A DNA stretch of 64,000 nucleotides from Peptacetobacter sp900550335. GTDB taxonomy: Bacteria; Bacillota; Clostridia; Peptostreptococcales; Peptostreptococcaceae. This document shows, one piece after another, positions 43,244-52,592 of the stretch. The notes beneath the pieces were generated by a model. It was not told the origin of the DNA and did no database searches. It was given only the letters and a program-made list of their open reading frames with translations. The stretch is taken from the NCBI RefSeq assembly GCF_047528295.1, contig NZ_CP180001.1, forward strand, positions 558,001-622,000, written 5' to 3'. The translations under genes were made by a program, and so were the position numbers. Each line of letters starts with the position of its first letter. Position 1 is the stretch's first letter.

Positions 43244-44260
43244 ATGAAAAAATTTGAAGTATCAACTAAATGTAATGCTTGTGGACTTTGTTTTACAGCA
43301 AGTGATTTTTTTGAAGAAGATGAAAGAGGAATGGCTTTAGCTAAATCAGAAAAATATATTGAGGATATTGCTAAAGCTGAAGAAATAGTAGGGATTTGTC
43401 CTACAAATGCAATTAGTATAGTATCTTCGGGAAGAGCAAAAAATGATGGAAAAGAAGGATTAAATGAATTATTAAGTGCTATGACAAAAGAGTTAAATTT
43501 TAAAGAGTACCATCCAACAACAAAAGAATTTAAATTTGAAACAAAAGAATACACAGTTTGTCATGCATATCCTAGAGGAGAATATAGTTATAGTTATAGT
43601 AGCTATAGCAGAGCTGAAAGAGCTGGTTTGGAAGAGTTTGATAAAATAGCATATTCACAATATTCTAAGTTTTTAATAGAGCTATTTGTACAATACAAAA
43701 GTGATAAACTAAGAAAATATTATACTAAAGATGAAAATGGATTTTATAAAAAATTTAATTTAAAGATTGAAAAAATATTAAATGAAATTGCTACAGAAGC
43801 TAAATATATATCAAATAATAGTATAAATTTAAAAGATAGCTTTACAGAATTTAATGTATTTCCAGAGACAGAGTATTTCCCATTTGAAGATGTAACTTAT
43901 AAATTAGCTCACTTCGAAGAACAGAGTGATAAATCTGGTGTAATGACAGAATTTAGATCTAATAGTTATACTAAATTATCAGATTATGCAAGTTACATGG
44001 ATGTTGATGATAGAGATGAATATATTGGAAGTGACTGGAGAGGAAACCCTAAAGAAAAAACAATGTATTGTTACTGTAATGTAATGAATGCGATAAAGGA
44101 ATTTATATCAGACTTAAAAAGTTCAGTAAACTATGTTGATATTGATGAAAAAGCAGAATATATGGTTAATGATGTATTAGATATGTATTATTCAAATGTA
44201 AAAAAAGAAGTTTCTAAAAAGATAAATGAGTTTAGAGATGCAATATCTAAAATAAAATAA
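43244..44260 (+). CDS. Protein with N-terminal ferredoxin-like 4Fe-4S domain (cassette gene 3)
   Basis: A 338-residue protein. Residues 1-60 form a small ferredoxin domain: C10, C13 and C16 (CNACGLC) and C52 in GICPTNAI, the four ligands of one 4Fe-4S cluster. The rest is unknown, with a Tyr/Ser-rich patch (EYSYSYSSYSRAER, about 110-123), several Tyr/Asp-rich segments and a C-terminal helical part. No redox catalytic domain is evident, so the cluster may sense or transfer electrons to partner proteins. GGAGGA precedes ATG 43244. A terminator follows, closing the cassette. Confidence 0.8.
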   Translation: MKKFEVSTKCNACGLCFTASDFFEEDERGMALAKSEKYIEDIAKAEEIVGICPTNAISIVSSGRAKNDGKEGLNELLSAMTKELNFKEYHPTTKEFKFETKEYTVCHAYPRGEYSYSYSSYSRAERAGLEEFDKIAYSQYSKFLIELFVQYKSDKLRKYYTKDENGFYKKFNLKIEKILNEIATEAKYISNNSINLKDSFTEFNVFPETEYFPFEDVTYKLAHFEEQSDKSGVMTEFRSNSYTKLSDYASYMDVDDRDEYIGSDWRGNPKEKTMYCYCNVMNAIKEFISDLKSSVNYVDIDEKAEYMVNDVLDMYYSNVKKEVSKKINEFRDAISKIK

Positions 44261-44269
44261 TTAATATTG

Positions 44270-44302
44270 AAAGCTGTTGAAAAGTTTATTCAACAGCTTT
44301 TT
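44270..44302 (+). terminator. Terminator of the three-gene cassette
   Basis: A 12-bp stem (AAAGCTGTTGAA/TTCAACAGCTTT) with a seven-base loop, followed by a short T-run. Confidence 0.88.
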
Positions 44303-44422
44303 GTGTAAACTATAGAATTAAGACTATTTGTAAAGTTTAATTAAAATCAAAATTAAATGAAAAAAGCTATGTTAAATATATAAAAAATAATTAACAATTT
44401 AATAACAATGCACACAGTTTTC

Positions 44423-44523
44423 TGTGGAAAAATAAAAAGCTACACTAAAGTAATATACACAAAAAATTACTTATCAACAAACTTATCCACACTATCAACA
44501 GAATAATATCCACATTATCCACG
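44423..44523 (+). promoter_or_regulatory. Cluster of DnaA-box-like 9-mers
   Basis: Five same-orientation 9-mers lie within 53 bases: TTATCAACA (44471), TTATCCACA (44483, perfect consensus), CTATCAACA (44492), ATATCCACA (44506) and TTATCCACG (44515). TGTGGAAAA at 44423-44431 is a box-like 9-mer in the opposite orientation. The surrounding 44303-44722 gap is otherwise AT-rich and gene-free. No dnaA, dnaN or other origin genes are nearby, so titration or regulatory binding is more likely than oriC. Confidence 0.65.
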
Positions 44524-44722
44524 AATATGTGTGTAAAAATAACTATTAAAAAGGGCTTTTCTCTACAAAATTGTCAGAAAAAAATAAAAATTTATACAAA
44601 AAAAGAAGGAAATATAAAACATATGTAGAATATATATAACAAGAAATAAATATCAAGCGAGTACTTTAAAAGCACTAAAAAAGTATAGAAATATTAGCTT
44701 GATACCGAAAGGAGAGGTAGTT

Positions 44723-45283
44723 ATGAAACTTACTATATCTGGAAAACAAATGGAATTAACTCAGGGAATCAAGGACAATGTAGAAAGCAAATTAAGTAGA
44801 TTAGATAAATACATAAGTCCTGATACAGATGTAAAAGTTACTGTAAGCGCTAAGAAAGGAAGACATAAAATAGAAGTAACTATAACTCCTAAAAATGGTC
44901 ATGTTATAAGAGCAGAGGAATCTCAGGAAAACTTATATCCTGCAATAGATCTTGTAGTTGATAAATTAAAAATACAGCTTAAAAAATATAAAGACAAAAT
45001 GCAGAAGAGATATCAGGACAATAAGAGTATAAGATTCGATAGTCCAGAAATAAATGATGCTATACTAGAAGAAGAATTAGAAGACTTTGAAGAAGTACCA
45101 TTTGAAATCAAGAGACGTAAAAAAATAAATGTTAAACCTATGAGTGAAGAAGAAGCAGTTCTTCAGATGGAATTAGTTGGACATGATTTCTATATATTCA
45201 AAAATGATGAAACTGATGCAATAACTCTAGTTTACAAACGTAAAAATGGTGGATATGGTATAATAGAACAGGAAGAATACTAA
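44723..45283 (+). CDS. hpf: Long-form ribosome hibernation promoting factor
   Basis: A 186-residue protein that binds the 30S subunit in stationary phase and, in its long form, pairs two 70S ribosomes into 100S dimers. The N-terminal beta-alpha domain (KLTISGKQMELTQGIKDNVESKLSRLDKYI) and the C-terminal dimerisation domain (RRKKINVKPMSEEEAVLQMELVGHDFYIFKNDETDAITLVYKRKNGGYGIIE) are both intact. ATG 44723 has AGGAGAGG upstream. It is also known as raiA, and the raiA RNA lies about 3.7 kb upstream beyond the inserted cassette. Confidence 0.95.
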   Translation: MKLTISGKQMELTQGIKDNVESKLSRLDKYISPDTDVKVTVSAKKGRHKIEVTITPKNGHVIRAEESQENLYPAIDLVVDKLKIQLKKYKDKMQKRYQDNKSIRFDSPEINDAILEEELEDFEEVPFEIKRRKKINVKPMSEEEAVLQMELVGHDFYIFKNDETDAITLVYKRKNGGYGIIEQEEY

Positions 45284-45358
45284 AATATCATGTAAGAAAT
45301 TGATTATATTAAAAGAAAAAAATAATAAAATTTTAATATAAAATAAAAATATAGTTAA

Positions 45359-45416
45359 TAAGAACCTATAGATAGAGATAACTTTCATAAGTATCTATTC
45401 TAATAGGTTCTTTTTT
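45359..45416. terminator. Terminator between hpf and the convergent minus-strand gene
   Basis: AAGAACCTATAG pairs with CTAATAGGTTCTT (one bulge) across a long loop, with T on one side and A on the other, so it may serve both strands. Confidence 0.75.
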
Positions 45417-45420
45417 ATAT

Positions 45421-45861
45421 TTACAATTCTTTTTCTATCATACAGATTCCTTCATGAACAGTAGTATAGAATATACAATTATTATCTTTAAAGAAAGAAA
45501 TATCTAGCTGAATATCTTCATTAAAAGAAGTATAGTATTCTATTTCATTTTCAACCTTTACATTAAAAAAGTTAGAGTACTTTTTCATTATGTCAAATGT
45601 TTGAGAACATATTTTAAAAGTATATATTCGATAGTTTTTCTTTTGTCCTCTGCTTACCTTTGTTCCAGACCATGTACTTGTATTTTCTGAATTAGTAGAA
45701 TAGGGCAAAAGTTTTTGTATTATTAATGGCATAGAGTTATTATTTAAGTTAAAAAAATTTTTGTTTAAAGGGACTACTATTTTAAAAGAATCGCATTTAT
45801 CAAATAATTTTTTCAACAATATTAAATATTGTTTTTTATCTTTTATTATTATATTTTTCAT
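45421..45861 (-). CDS. Hypothetical protein, orphan minus-strand gene
   Basis: A 146-residue protein, Lys/Asn/Phe-rich with no motif that I recognise. On the minus strand a GAGGTA site lies about 10 bases before the ATG, supporting a real gene. It is the only minus-strand gene between 1 and 61265 and stops right beside the shared hpf terminator. The composition is more AT-rich than its neighbours, consistent with an acquired or fast-evolving gene. An immunity or regulatory role cannot be argued from sequence. Confidence 0.6.
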   Translation of the reverse strand: MKNIIIKDKKQYLILLKKLFDKCDSFKIVVPLNKNFFNLNNNSMPLIIQKLLPYSTNSENTSTWSGTKVSRGQKKNYRIYTFKICSQTFDIMKKYSNFFNVKVENEIEYYTSFNEDIQLDISFFKDNNCIFYTTVHEGICMIEKEL

Positions 45862-46143
45862 ATACCGTACCTCGTGTAAATAAAATTCATTTTTAATATT
45901 AGATTTAATTATATCATGATAAATTAAAAATTAAATATTATGTTAAATCTATGTTTGCTAAAAGTAAAGTTATTCCAATACAATATGACAAGTCGATAGA
46001 AAAAAACTATACTATAATTATATACTTAATCTATTTTTCAAATTTTCATACATACACCTTTTTTTTATGGTAAAATGAAAGATAGCATAAAATTAGAATA
46101 TGTAAAAATATAACATAAATTAGTTCAAAGGAGAGATTGAATT

Positions 46144-48816
46144 ATGGGTTTTTTAGATAGCCTGTTTAATATGGCTGATAGAAAAGATTTAAAGAAATTC
46201 GAAAAAACAGCAGACCTTATAGAATCATTAGAGCCAAAATATGAGGCAATGAATGATGAAGAATTAAGGGGAATGACTGATAAATTTAAAGAAAGATTAG
46301 CTAATGGCGAAACAGTAGACGATATACTACCAGAAGTATTTGCAGTTGTTAGAGAAGCTTCAAAAAGAACATTAGGTCTTAGACACTACAAAGTTCAGTT
46401 AATAGGTGGTATGGTACTTCACGAAGGTAGAATAGCTGAGATGAAAACTGGGGAAGGTAAAACTCTTGTTGCTACTTGTCCAGTATATCTTAATGCCCTT
46501 GAAGGAAAAGGGGTACACGTTGTAACTGTCAACGACTACCTAGCAAAACGTGACCGCGATCAGATGGCAAAAGTATACGAATTCTTAGGAATGACAGTAG
46601 GTGTTATAGTACATGGTCAGAGTCCAAAAGTTAGAAAAAGACAGTATGACTGCGATATAACTTACGGAACAAACAACGAATTTGGTTTCGACTACTTAAA
46701 AGACAACATGGTAATTCACGAAGAACAGATGGTTCAGAGAGAATTAAACTATGCTATAGTCGATGAGGTCGACTCTATATTAGTCGATGAAGCCAGAACT
46801 CCACTTATAATATCTGGACCTGGGGATAAATCAACTCATCTATACACAGATGCAAATACATTTGTAAATACTTTAAAACCAGACGATTATGAACAGGAAG
46901 AAAAAGATAAAGCTGTTTCACTTACTGAATCAGGTGTTAAAAAAGCAGAAATGTACTTCAATGTTGATAATATAACTGATGTAGCTCATACAGAATTATA
47001 TCATCATATAAACCAGGCTTTAAAAGCTCACGTTATAATGAAGAGAGATGTTGACTATGTTGAAAAAGACGGTGAAATCGTAATAGTTGACGAATTCACT
47101 GGACGTTTAATGTTTGGTAGAAGATACTCAGATGGACTTCATCAAGCTATAGAAGCTAAAGAAGGATTAAAAGTTCAGAGAGAATCTAAAACTTTAGCGA
47201 CAATAACATTCCAGAACTACTTCAGAATGTACAACAAACTATCAGGAATGACTGGTACAGCTAAAACAGAAGAAGAAGAGTTCAAAGCAATATACAAAAT
47301 GGACGTATTCCAGGTACCAACAAATAAACCAATGGTAAGAGAAGATTTACCAGATACAGTTTACAAAAGTACAAGAGGTAAATTCAATGCTGTTGCGGAT
47401 GATATAGCAGAAAGACATGCTAAAAATCAGCCAGTTCTAGTAGGTACAGTTTCAATAGAAAAATCTGAAATACTTTCAGATATATTAAGAAAAAGAGGAA
47501 TCAAACACGAGGTTCTAAATGCAAAATACCATGAAAAAGAAGCAGAAATAATAGCTCAGGCTGGTAGATTAGGTGCTGTTACAATAGCAACTAATATGGC
47601 TGGTAGGGGTACAGATATACTTCTAGGTGGTAACCCTTCATTCATGGCTATAAGAGAAATGAAGAAAATGAACTTCACTGAAGAAACTATAAACAGAGTA
47701 AATGCAGCTAATGAAGTAGCTGGTGTTGAAGAAAATGAAGAATTAGATGCAGCTAGAAAAACATACCAGAAACTATACAAACAGTTCAAAGAACAGACAG
47801 ATGCTGAACAGAAAGAAGTTCTTGCAGCTGGAGGACTTTGCATAATAGGTACAGAAAGACACGAATCAAGACGTATAGACAACCAGTTAAGAGGTCGTGC
47901 CGGTAGACAGGGTGACCCAGGTTCTTCAAGATTCTATATAGCACTTGACGACGATTTAATGAGACTATTCGGTTCTGAAAGAATTCAGGGATTAGTAGAT
48001 AAAATAGGATTAGAAGAAGATATGCCAATAGAACATAAAATGCTTACTAAATCTATAGAATCTGCTCAGAAAAAAGTCGAAGGTAAAAACTTCGGTATAA
48101 GAAAACATGTCCTAGAATACGATGATGTTATGAATAAACAGAGAGAAATCATATACAAAGAAAGAAGAAGAGTTCTTGCTGGAGAAAACTTACAGGAACA
48201 GATTCAGGATATGATTCACTCAATAATAGAAGATGCAGTTTCAGAATACGACTTAGAAACTGGATTCAATTCAGAAGAATTCAAAAAATATATTTACAAT
48301 AAATTTATGCCTGTTGGAAGTCTTGAAGATATAGACTTTACAGGATTAAACTCTATAGAATTAGCTGAAAAAGTTAATGAAAGAGCAATACAGTTATACA
48401 CTATAAAAGAAGAAAATATAGGTTCAGATAGAATGAGAGAAGTTGAAAGAATAGTACTTCTTCAGTCTGTTGATAACCATTGGATAGACCATATAGATGC
48501 AATGGATCAGTTACGCCAGGGTATAGGACTAAGAGCTTTAGGACAGCAAGACCCAGTCATAGCATACAAAATGGAAGGTTTCGACATGTTTGATGATATG
48601 AACAAACTTATAAGAGAAGATACAGTTAAGTTCTTATTCAATATAACTGTTGAAGTTCCAGCTGAAAGAAAAGCTGTAGTAGACGTAGATAAATTAGAAT
48701 CTCCTGATACAGAAGGAACAGGTAAAAAACCAGTTGTAGCTGATAAAAAAGTAGGAAGAAATGATCCTTGTCCTTGTGGAAGCGGTAAAAAATATAAAAA
48801 CTGCTGTGGAAGATAA
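46144..48816 (+). CDS. secA: Preprotein translocase ATPase SecA
   Basis: An 890-residue motor that drives proteins through SecYEG. Walker A MKTGEGKTLVA lies near residues 101-111, motif II VDEVDSILVDEARTP near 206-220, the preprotein cross-linking domain between, and helicase motif VI region GRAGRQGDPGSSRFY near 585-600. The C-terminal SEC-C zinc motif NDPCPCGSGKKYKNCC is at about 872-887. AAAGGAGAG precedes ATG 46144. prfB starts 30 bases later with no terminator, so the two are co-transcribed. Confidence 0.97.
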   Translation: MGFLDSLFNMADRKDLKKFEKTADLIESLEPKYEAMNDEELRGMTDKFKERLANGETVDDILPEVFAVVREASKRTLGLRHYKVQLIGGMVLHEGRIAEMKTGEGKTLVATCPVYLNALEGKGVHVVTVNDYLAKRDRDQMAKVYEFLGMTVGVIVHGQSPKVRKRQYDCDITYGTNNEFGFDYLKDNMVIHEEQMVQRELNYAIVDEVDSILVDEARTPLIISGPGDKSTHLYTDANTFVNTLKPDDYEQEEKDKAVSLTESGVKKAEMYFNVDNITDVAHTELYHHINQALKAHVIMKRDVDYVEKDGEIVIVDEFTGRLMFGRRYSDGLHQAIEAKEGLKVQRESKTLATITFQNYFRMYNKLSGMTGTAKTEEEEFKAIYKMDVFQVPTNKPMVREDLPDTVYKSTRGKFNAVADDIAERHAKNQPVLVGTVSIEKSEILSDILRKRGIKHEVLNAKYHEKEAEIIAQAGRLGAVTIATNMAGRGTDILLGGNPSFMAIREMKKMNFTEETINRVNAANEVAGVEENEELDAARKTYQKLYKQFKEQTDAEQKEVLAAGGLCIIGTERHESRRIDNQLRGRAGRQGDPGSSRFYIALDDDLMRLFGSERIQGLVDKIGLEEDMPIEHKMLTKSIESAQKKVEGKNFGIRKHVLEYDDVMNKQREIIYKERRRVLAGENLQEQIQDMIHSIIEDAVSEYDLETGFNSEEFKKYIYNKFMPVGSLEDIDFTGLNSIELAEKVNERAIQLYTIKEENIGSDRMREVERIVLLQSVDNHWIDHIDAMDQLRQGIGLRALGQQDPVIAYKMEGFDMFDDMNKLIREDTVKFLFNITVEVPAERKAVVDVDKLESPDTEGTGKKPVVADKKVGRNDPCPCGSGKKYKNCCGR

Positions 48817-48846
48817 TTAGAGGACTGGACAATTTAGGAGGAAACA

Positions 48847-49960
48847 ATGCTAAATGTGCAGGAATACAGACATGAATTAGATGCGATGTCTGAAAATATA
48901 CAAGAATTGAGTGTTTCTCTTTGACATAGAAAGACTCAAAGAAAAGATAATAGAAAACGAGCAAGATATGGAAAGACAGGATTTTTGGGAAGATAATGAA
49001 AATGCACATAAGGTTCTTCAGGAAAACAAAAAACTTTGTGAGACTGTAGAAAAATTTGAGCAACTTCAAAAAAATCTTGAAGATATAGAAGTATTAATCG
49101 AGCTTGGACTTGAAGAAGACGATTCAGAAGATATAGAAAAGGAAGTTTCTGATTCTATAAATAAGTTAAAAGATGTAATTGATGAAATGACAATTCAGAC
49201 GCTTTTAAGCGGTGAATACGACAAGAATAATGCAATAGTCTCTATAAATGCCGGTACTGGCGGACTTGATGCTCAGGATTGGGCTCAGATGCTTCTTAGA
49301 ATGTACATAAGATGGGCAGAAGGTAGAGATTATAAGGTTAAACTTTTAGATTTAATCTCAGATCCAGAAGCTGGTATAAAAACAGCTGTGATGCTTATTC
49401 AGGGAGACAACGCCTATGGATATTTAAAGGGAGAAAAAGGAGTGCATAGAATTGTAAGAATTTCTCCATTTGACCCCTCTGGAAAGAGACATACATCTTT
49501 TGCATCTGTTGATGTAATACCAGAACTAGATGAAAATATAGAGGTAGAGATAAATCAGAGTGATTTAAAAATAGATACATATAGAGCATCTGGTGCAGGT
49601 GGTCAGCATGTAAATACTACGGACTCTGCTGTTAGAATAACTCATCTTCCAACAGGAATTACAGTTCAGTGTCAGAATGAAAGGTCTCAGCACCTTAATA
49701 GAGAAGTTGCTATGAGAATGCTTATGGCTAAACTTATTGATATTAAGGAAATGGAACAGAAGGAAAAGATTGAGGATTTACAGGGCAAATATACTCAGAT
49801 AACTTGGGGTAGCCAGATAAGATCTTATGTATTCCAGCCGTATAAAATGGTAAAAGACCATAGAACAAATACGGAAACAGGAAATGTTGATGCTGTGATG
49901 AATGGAAATATTGATATATTTATTAATTCGTATTTAACTCGGAAAAAATTAAGTAAGTAA
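48847..49960 (+). CDS. prfB: Peptide chain release factor 2, with programmed +1 frameshift
   Basis: The protein of about 370 residues needs a frameshift. From ATG 48847, 25 codons lead to the classical slippery site CTT TGA C (48919-48925); a +1 shift continues at GAC 48923 to TAA 49958. RF2 reads UGA itself, so low RF2 favours the shift: autoregulation. The peptidyl-tRNA hydrolysis motif GGQ is at residues 251-253 (SGAGGQHVNTTDSAVR). GGAGGA precedes the ATG. The usual internal Shine-Dalgarno stimulator is weak here. It is linked to secA, as in many Firmicutes. Confidence 0.96.
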
Positions 49961-49965
49961 ATTGG

Positions 49966-50043
49966 AAAGAAGGGAGTAGCTTGCCTACACTGGCGCCTCT
50001 ACAGGCGACGGGCGTGTAGTGCAATTCTACTCCCTTCTTTTGG
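49966..50043 (+). terminator. Compound terminator hairpin after prfB
   Basis: A perfect 14-bp outer stem (AAAGAAGGGAGTAG at 49966-49979 with 50027-50040) encloses a second stem (CTACAC/GTGTAG) and an innermost hairpin (CGCCT/AGGCG), and ends in TTTT. Such triple nesting is unusual for a simple terminator. Confidence 0.8.
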
Positions 50044-50218
50044 TTTACAAGTTCTAAATTTTTTACCGAGTTAAAAAACGAATTAAGTAAATGTATCTGA
50101 GGTAGACGATACTGCGCCTCTACAGGCTACGGGCGTGTAGTGCAAGCTACTCCCTTCTTTTGATTTACAAGTTCTAAATTTTTTACCGAGTTAAAAAACG
50201 AATTAAGTAAATGTATCT
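49993..50218 (+). repeat. Two tandem copies of a repeat of about 120 bases
   Basis: Copy 1 (49993-50098) and copy 2 (50114-50218) share GCGCCTCTACAGGC, CGGGCGTGTAGTGCAA, ACTCCCTTCTTTTG and a long AT-rich tail with CCGAGTTAAAAAACGAATTA. That tail is an inverted near-copy of the last 30 bases of prfB. The left stem arm is missing in copy 2. Confidence 0.85.
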
Positions 50219-50300
50219 TAAGAGTGAGATGTTGGAGAAGTTTGTTTTTTGAAGTATAATATTATTTAGATTAAATGATTTTAAGATTGGAGTGATTTTC

Positions 50301-52439
50301 TTGGATATTAAGGAAATTTTGAAGGAAGAGTTCAGCCTAAAGGATTTTCAGGTTGTTAATACGATAGAGCTTATTGATGAGGGGAATACTATTCCGTTTA
50401 TTGCGAGATATAGAAAGGAAAAGACTGGGGAGATGAGTGATACTGTTCTTAGACAGTTCCACGAAAAACTAGTTTACCTTAGAAATTTAGAGGCAAGAAA
50501 GGAAGATGTTATTAGGCTTATTGATGAGCAAGGAAAATTGACTAAGGAAATTTCTAAGGCTGTTGAGAAGGCGAATACTCTTCAGGAAGTTGAGGATGTG
50601 TACGCACCATTCAAGAAGAAAAAGAGAACTAGAGCATCTATTGCTAAGGAAAAGGGATTAGAAAAACCTGCACTTGAGATAATGTATGGTAAAACTGATG
50701 ATGTAGATGGACTAGCTAGTAAATATATAGACGAAGAAAAAGATTTAAAATCTGTAGAAGATGTTTTAAAAGGTGTTAATGATATAATTGCCGAGATTGT
50801 TTCAGATGATGCAGAAGTTAGAAAATATTTAAGAGAAAATGCTAGAAATAGAGGTAGAGTTGTATCTAGGGGAAACTCTGATGAAAAGACTGTTTACGAA
50901 ATGTATTACGACTATTCAGAGCCAGTGAAATACATAGCGCCACATAGGATATTAGCTGTAAATAGGGGAGAAAATGAAAAAATCTTAAAGGTTAAAATAG
51001 AAATAGATGACGAATATGTAAAAGGTTGGATAGAAAGAAGATATACTAAAAAATTATCTGGAAAATGTAGGGAAATAGTTGTTGAAGCTATAGAAGATGC
51101 GTATAAGAGACTTATTTTCCCTGCGATTGAAAGAGAGATAAGAAACGAGCTTACAGAAAAAGGTCAGGAAAGAGCTATAAGTGTGTTTGGTAAGAACTTA
51201 AATAGCCTACTTCTTCAGCCACCTATACATGGGAAAAATGTTATGGGATTTGACCCTGGAATTAGAACTGGATGTAAGATTGCGGTAGTTGATAGAAATG
51301 GTAAGTTCTTAGATTCTGCTGTTGTGTTTGTTACAGGAAGTCAGGCTAAAAAATCTGAGGCAGAAAAGGAATTAATTGGATTAATTAAAAAACACGATAT
51401 AGATATAATAGCTATTGGAAATGGTACAGCTTCTAGGGAATCTGAAGCATTTGTTGCAAATATGATAAAGGAAAATAAATTAGATGTTAAATACGTTATT
51501 GTAAGTGAAGCAGGGGCATCTGTGTATTCAGCTTCAGAATTAGCAGCTAAAGAACATCCAGACATAAACGTATCTATCAGGGGTGCGATTTCTATAGCTA
51601 GAAGAATTCAGGATCCTCTTGCTGAGCTTATAAAAATAGATCCAAAGAGCATAGGTGTAGGTCAGTATCAGCACGATGTTAATGGAAAAAGACTTGAGGA
51701 AGTATTAGACGGTGTTGTAGAGGATGCGGTAAACAGTGTAGGTGCAGACTTAAATACAGCATCTGCATCGCTTTTAGAACATGTTGCAGGAATTAGTTCA
51801 GCTGTAGCTAAAAACATCGTAGCATACAGAGAAGAAAATGGAGAATTCAAATCTAGAAGTGAAATTAAAAAAGTAAGCAAACTTGGACCAAAAGCATTTA
51901 CACAGTGTGCGGGATTCTTAAGAATTCCAGAGGCTAAAAATCCTCTTGATAATACAGGAGTTCATCCAGAAAGTTATGCTACTTGTGAAAAAATGCTAAC
52001 TGTGCTTGGATATTCTAAAGACGATATAAAAAATGGAAATTTAAAAGATATAGATGAAAAAGTTAAGGCTAAGGGATTAACTAAATTAGCTGAAGAGCTT
52101 GAATCAGGAGTGCCTACAATCAAAGATATAATTGCAGAGATTAAAAGACCAGGTAGAGACCCTAGAGAAGATGGTATGAAGCCAATTCTTAGAACTGATG
52201 TGCTTAGCATGGACGATTTAAGAGATGGAATGGTGCTTAAAGGTACTGTTAGAAATGTTGTCGATTTTGGTGCGTTTGTCGATATTGGTGTTAAAACTGA
52301 TGGACTTGTGCATAAGAAAGAGATGGGTGTAAAGGTAAATGATCCGATGGAAGTTGTATCTGTTGGGGATATAATAGATGTTAAGGTTATAAATGTTGAC
52401 AAGGAAAAAAATAGAATAGCATTAAGTATGAATGTATAA
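50301..52439 (+). CDS. tex: Tex family RNA-binding protein
   Basis: A protein of about 712 residues. The N-terminal helical Tex region (GNTIPFIARYRKEKTGEMSDTVLRQF), the YqgF/RuvX-like RNase H fold (VMGFDPGIRTGCKIAVVD near 310-330), helix-hairpin-helix motifs (near 500-560) and a C-terminal S1 domain (GMVLKGTVRNVVDFGAFVDIGVKTDGLVH) follow in order. Tex proteins bind RNA and influence transcription and toxin gene expression in some pathogens. I prefer TTG 50301 with GGAG eight bases upstream over GTG 50292, which lies within that site. Confidence 0.93.
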   Translation: MDIKEILKEEFSLKDFQVVNTIELIDEGNTIPFIARYRKEKTGEMSDTVLRQFHEKLVYLRNLEARKEDVIRLIDEQGKLTKEISKAVEKANTLQEVEDVYAPFKKKKRTRASIAKEKGLEKPALEIMYGKTDDVDGLASKYIDEEKDLKSVEDVLKGVNDIIAEIVSDDAEVRKYLRENARNRGRVVSRGNSDEKTVYEMYYDYSEPVKYIAPHRILAVNRGENEKILKVKIEIDDEYVKGWIERRYTKKLSGKCREIVVEAIEDAYKRLIFPAIEREIRNELTEKGQERAISVFGKNLNSLLLQPPIHGKNVMGFDPGIRTGCKIAVVDRNGKFLDSAVVFVTGSQAKKSEAEKELIGLIKKHDIDIIAIGNGTASRESEAFVANMIKENKLDVKYVIVSEAGASVYSASELAAKEHPDINVSIRGAISIARRIQDPLAELIKIDPKSIGVGQYQHDVNGKRLEEVLDGVVEDAVNSVGADLNTASASLLEHVAGISSAVAKNIVAYREENGEFKSRSEIKKVSKLGPKAFTQCAGFLRIPEAKNPLDNTGVHPESYATCEKMLTVLGYSKDDIKNGNLKDIDEKVKAKGLTKLAEELESGVPTIKDIIAEIKRPGRDPREDGMKPILRTDVLSMDDLRDGMVLKGTVRNVVDFGAFVDIGVKTDGLVHKKEMGVKVNDPMEVVSVGDIIDVKVINVDKEKNRIALSMNV

Positions 52440-52477
52440 TTTTTTAGAAAAATATATAAAAAGAAAGTGATAAATGG

Positions 52478-52505
52478 CAGCTGGGATTTTTCTCAGCTGT
52501 TTTTA
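52478..52505 (+). terminator. Terminator after tex
   Basis: CAGCTGGGA pairs with TCTCAGCTG (one G-U) over a four-base loop, followed by five T. Confidence 0.85.
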
Positions 52506-52592
52506 TTTTTTTAATACTCTTTTCTTTTATTTATTGAATTATTTGGAAAGAATGAAAATAGAGATAAATAGACAAAGAAAAGGGGTATGAGT

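Noticed and set aside
44423..44523. Chromosomal origin oriC
   Set aside because: The boxes are convincing, but dnaA, dnaN, rpmH or gyr genes are not nearby and no adjacent DnaA-trio or clear unwinding element was recognised; I report a DnaA-box cluster only.
48847..48924. prfB as a pseudogene because of the in-frame TGA at codon 26
   Set aside because: The stop is part of the classical CTT TGA C frameshift site of RF2 and the rest of the gene is intact.
49993..50218. CRISPR array
   Set aside because: Only two copies, unit of 120 bases with no short repeat/spacer alternation and no cas genes.
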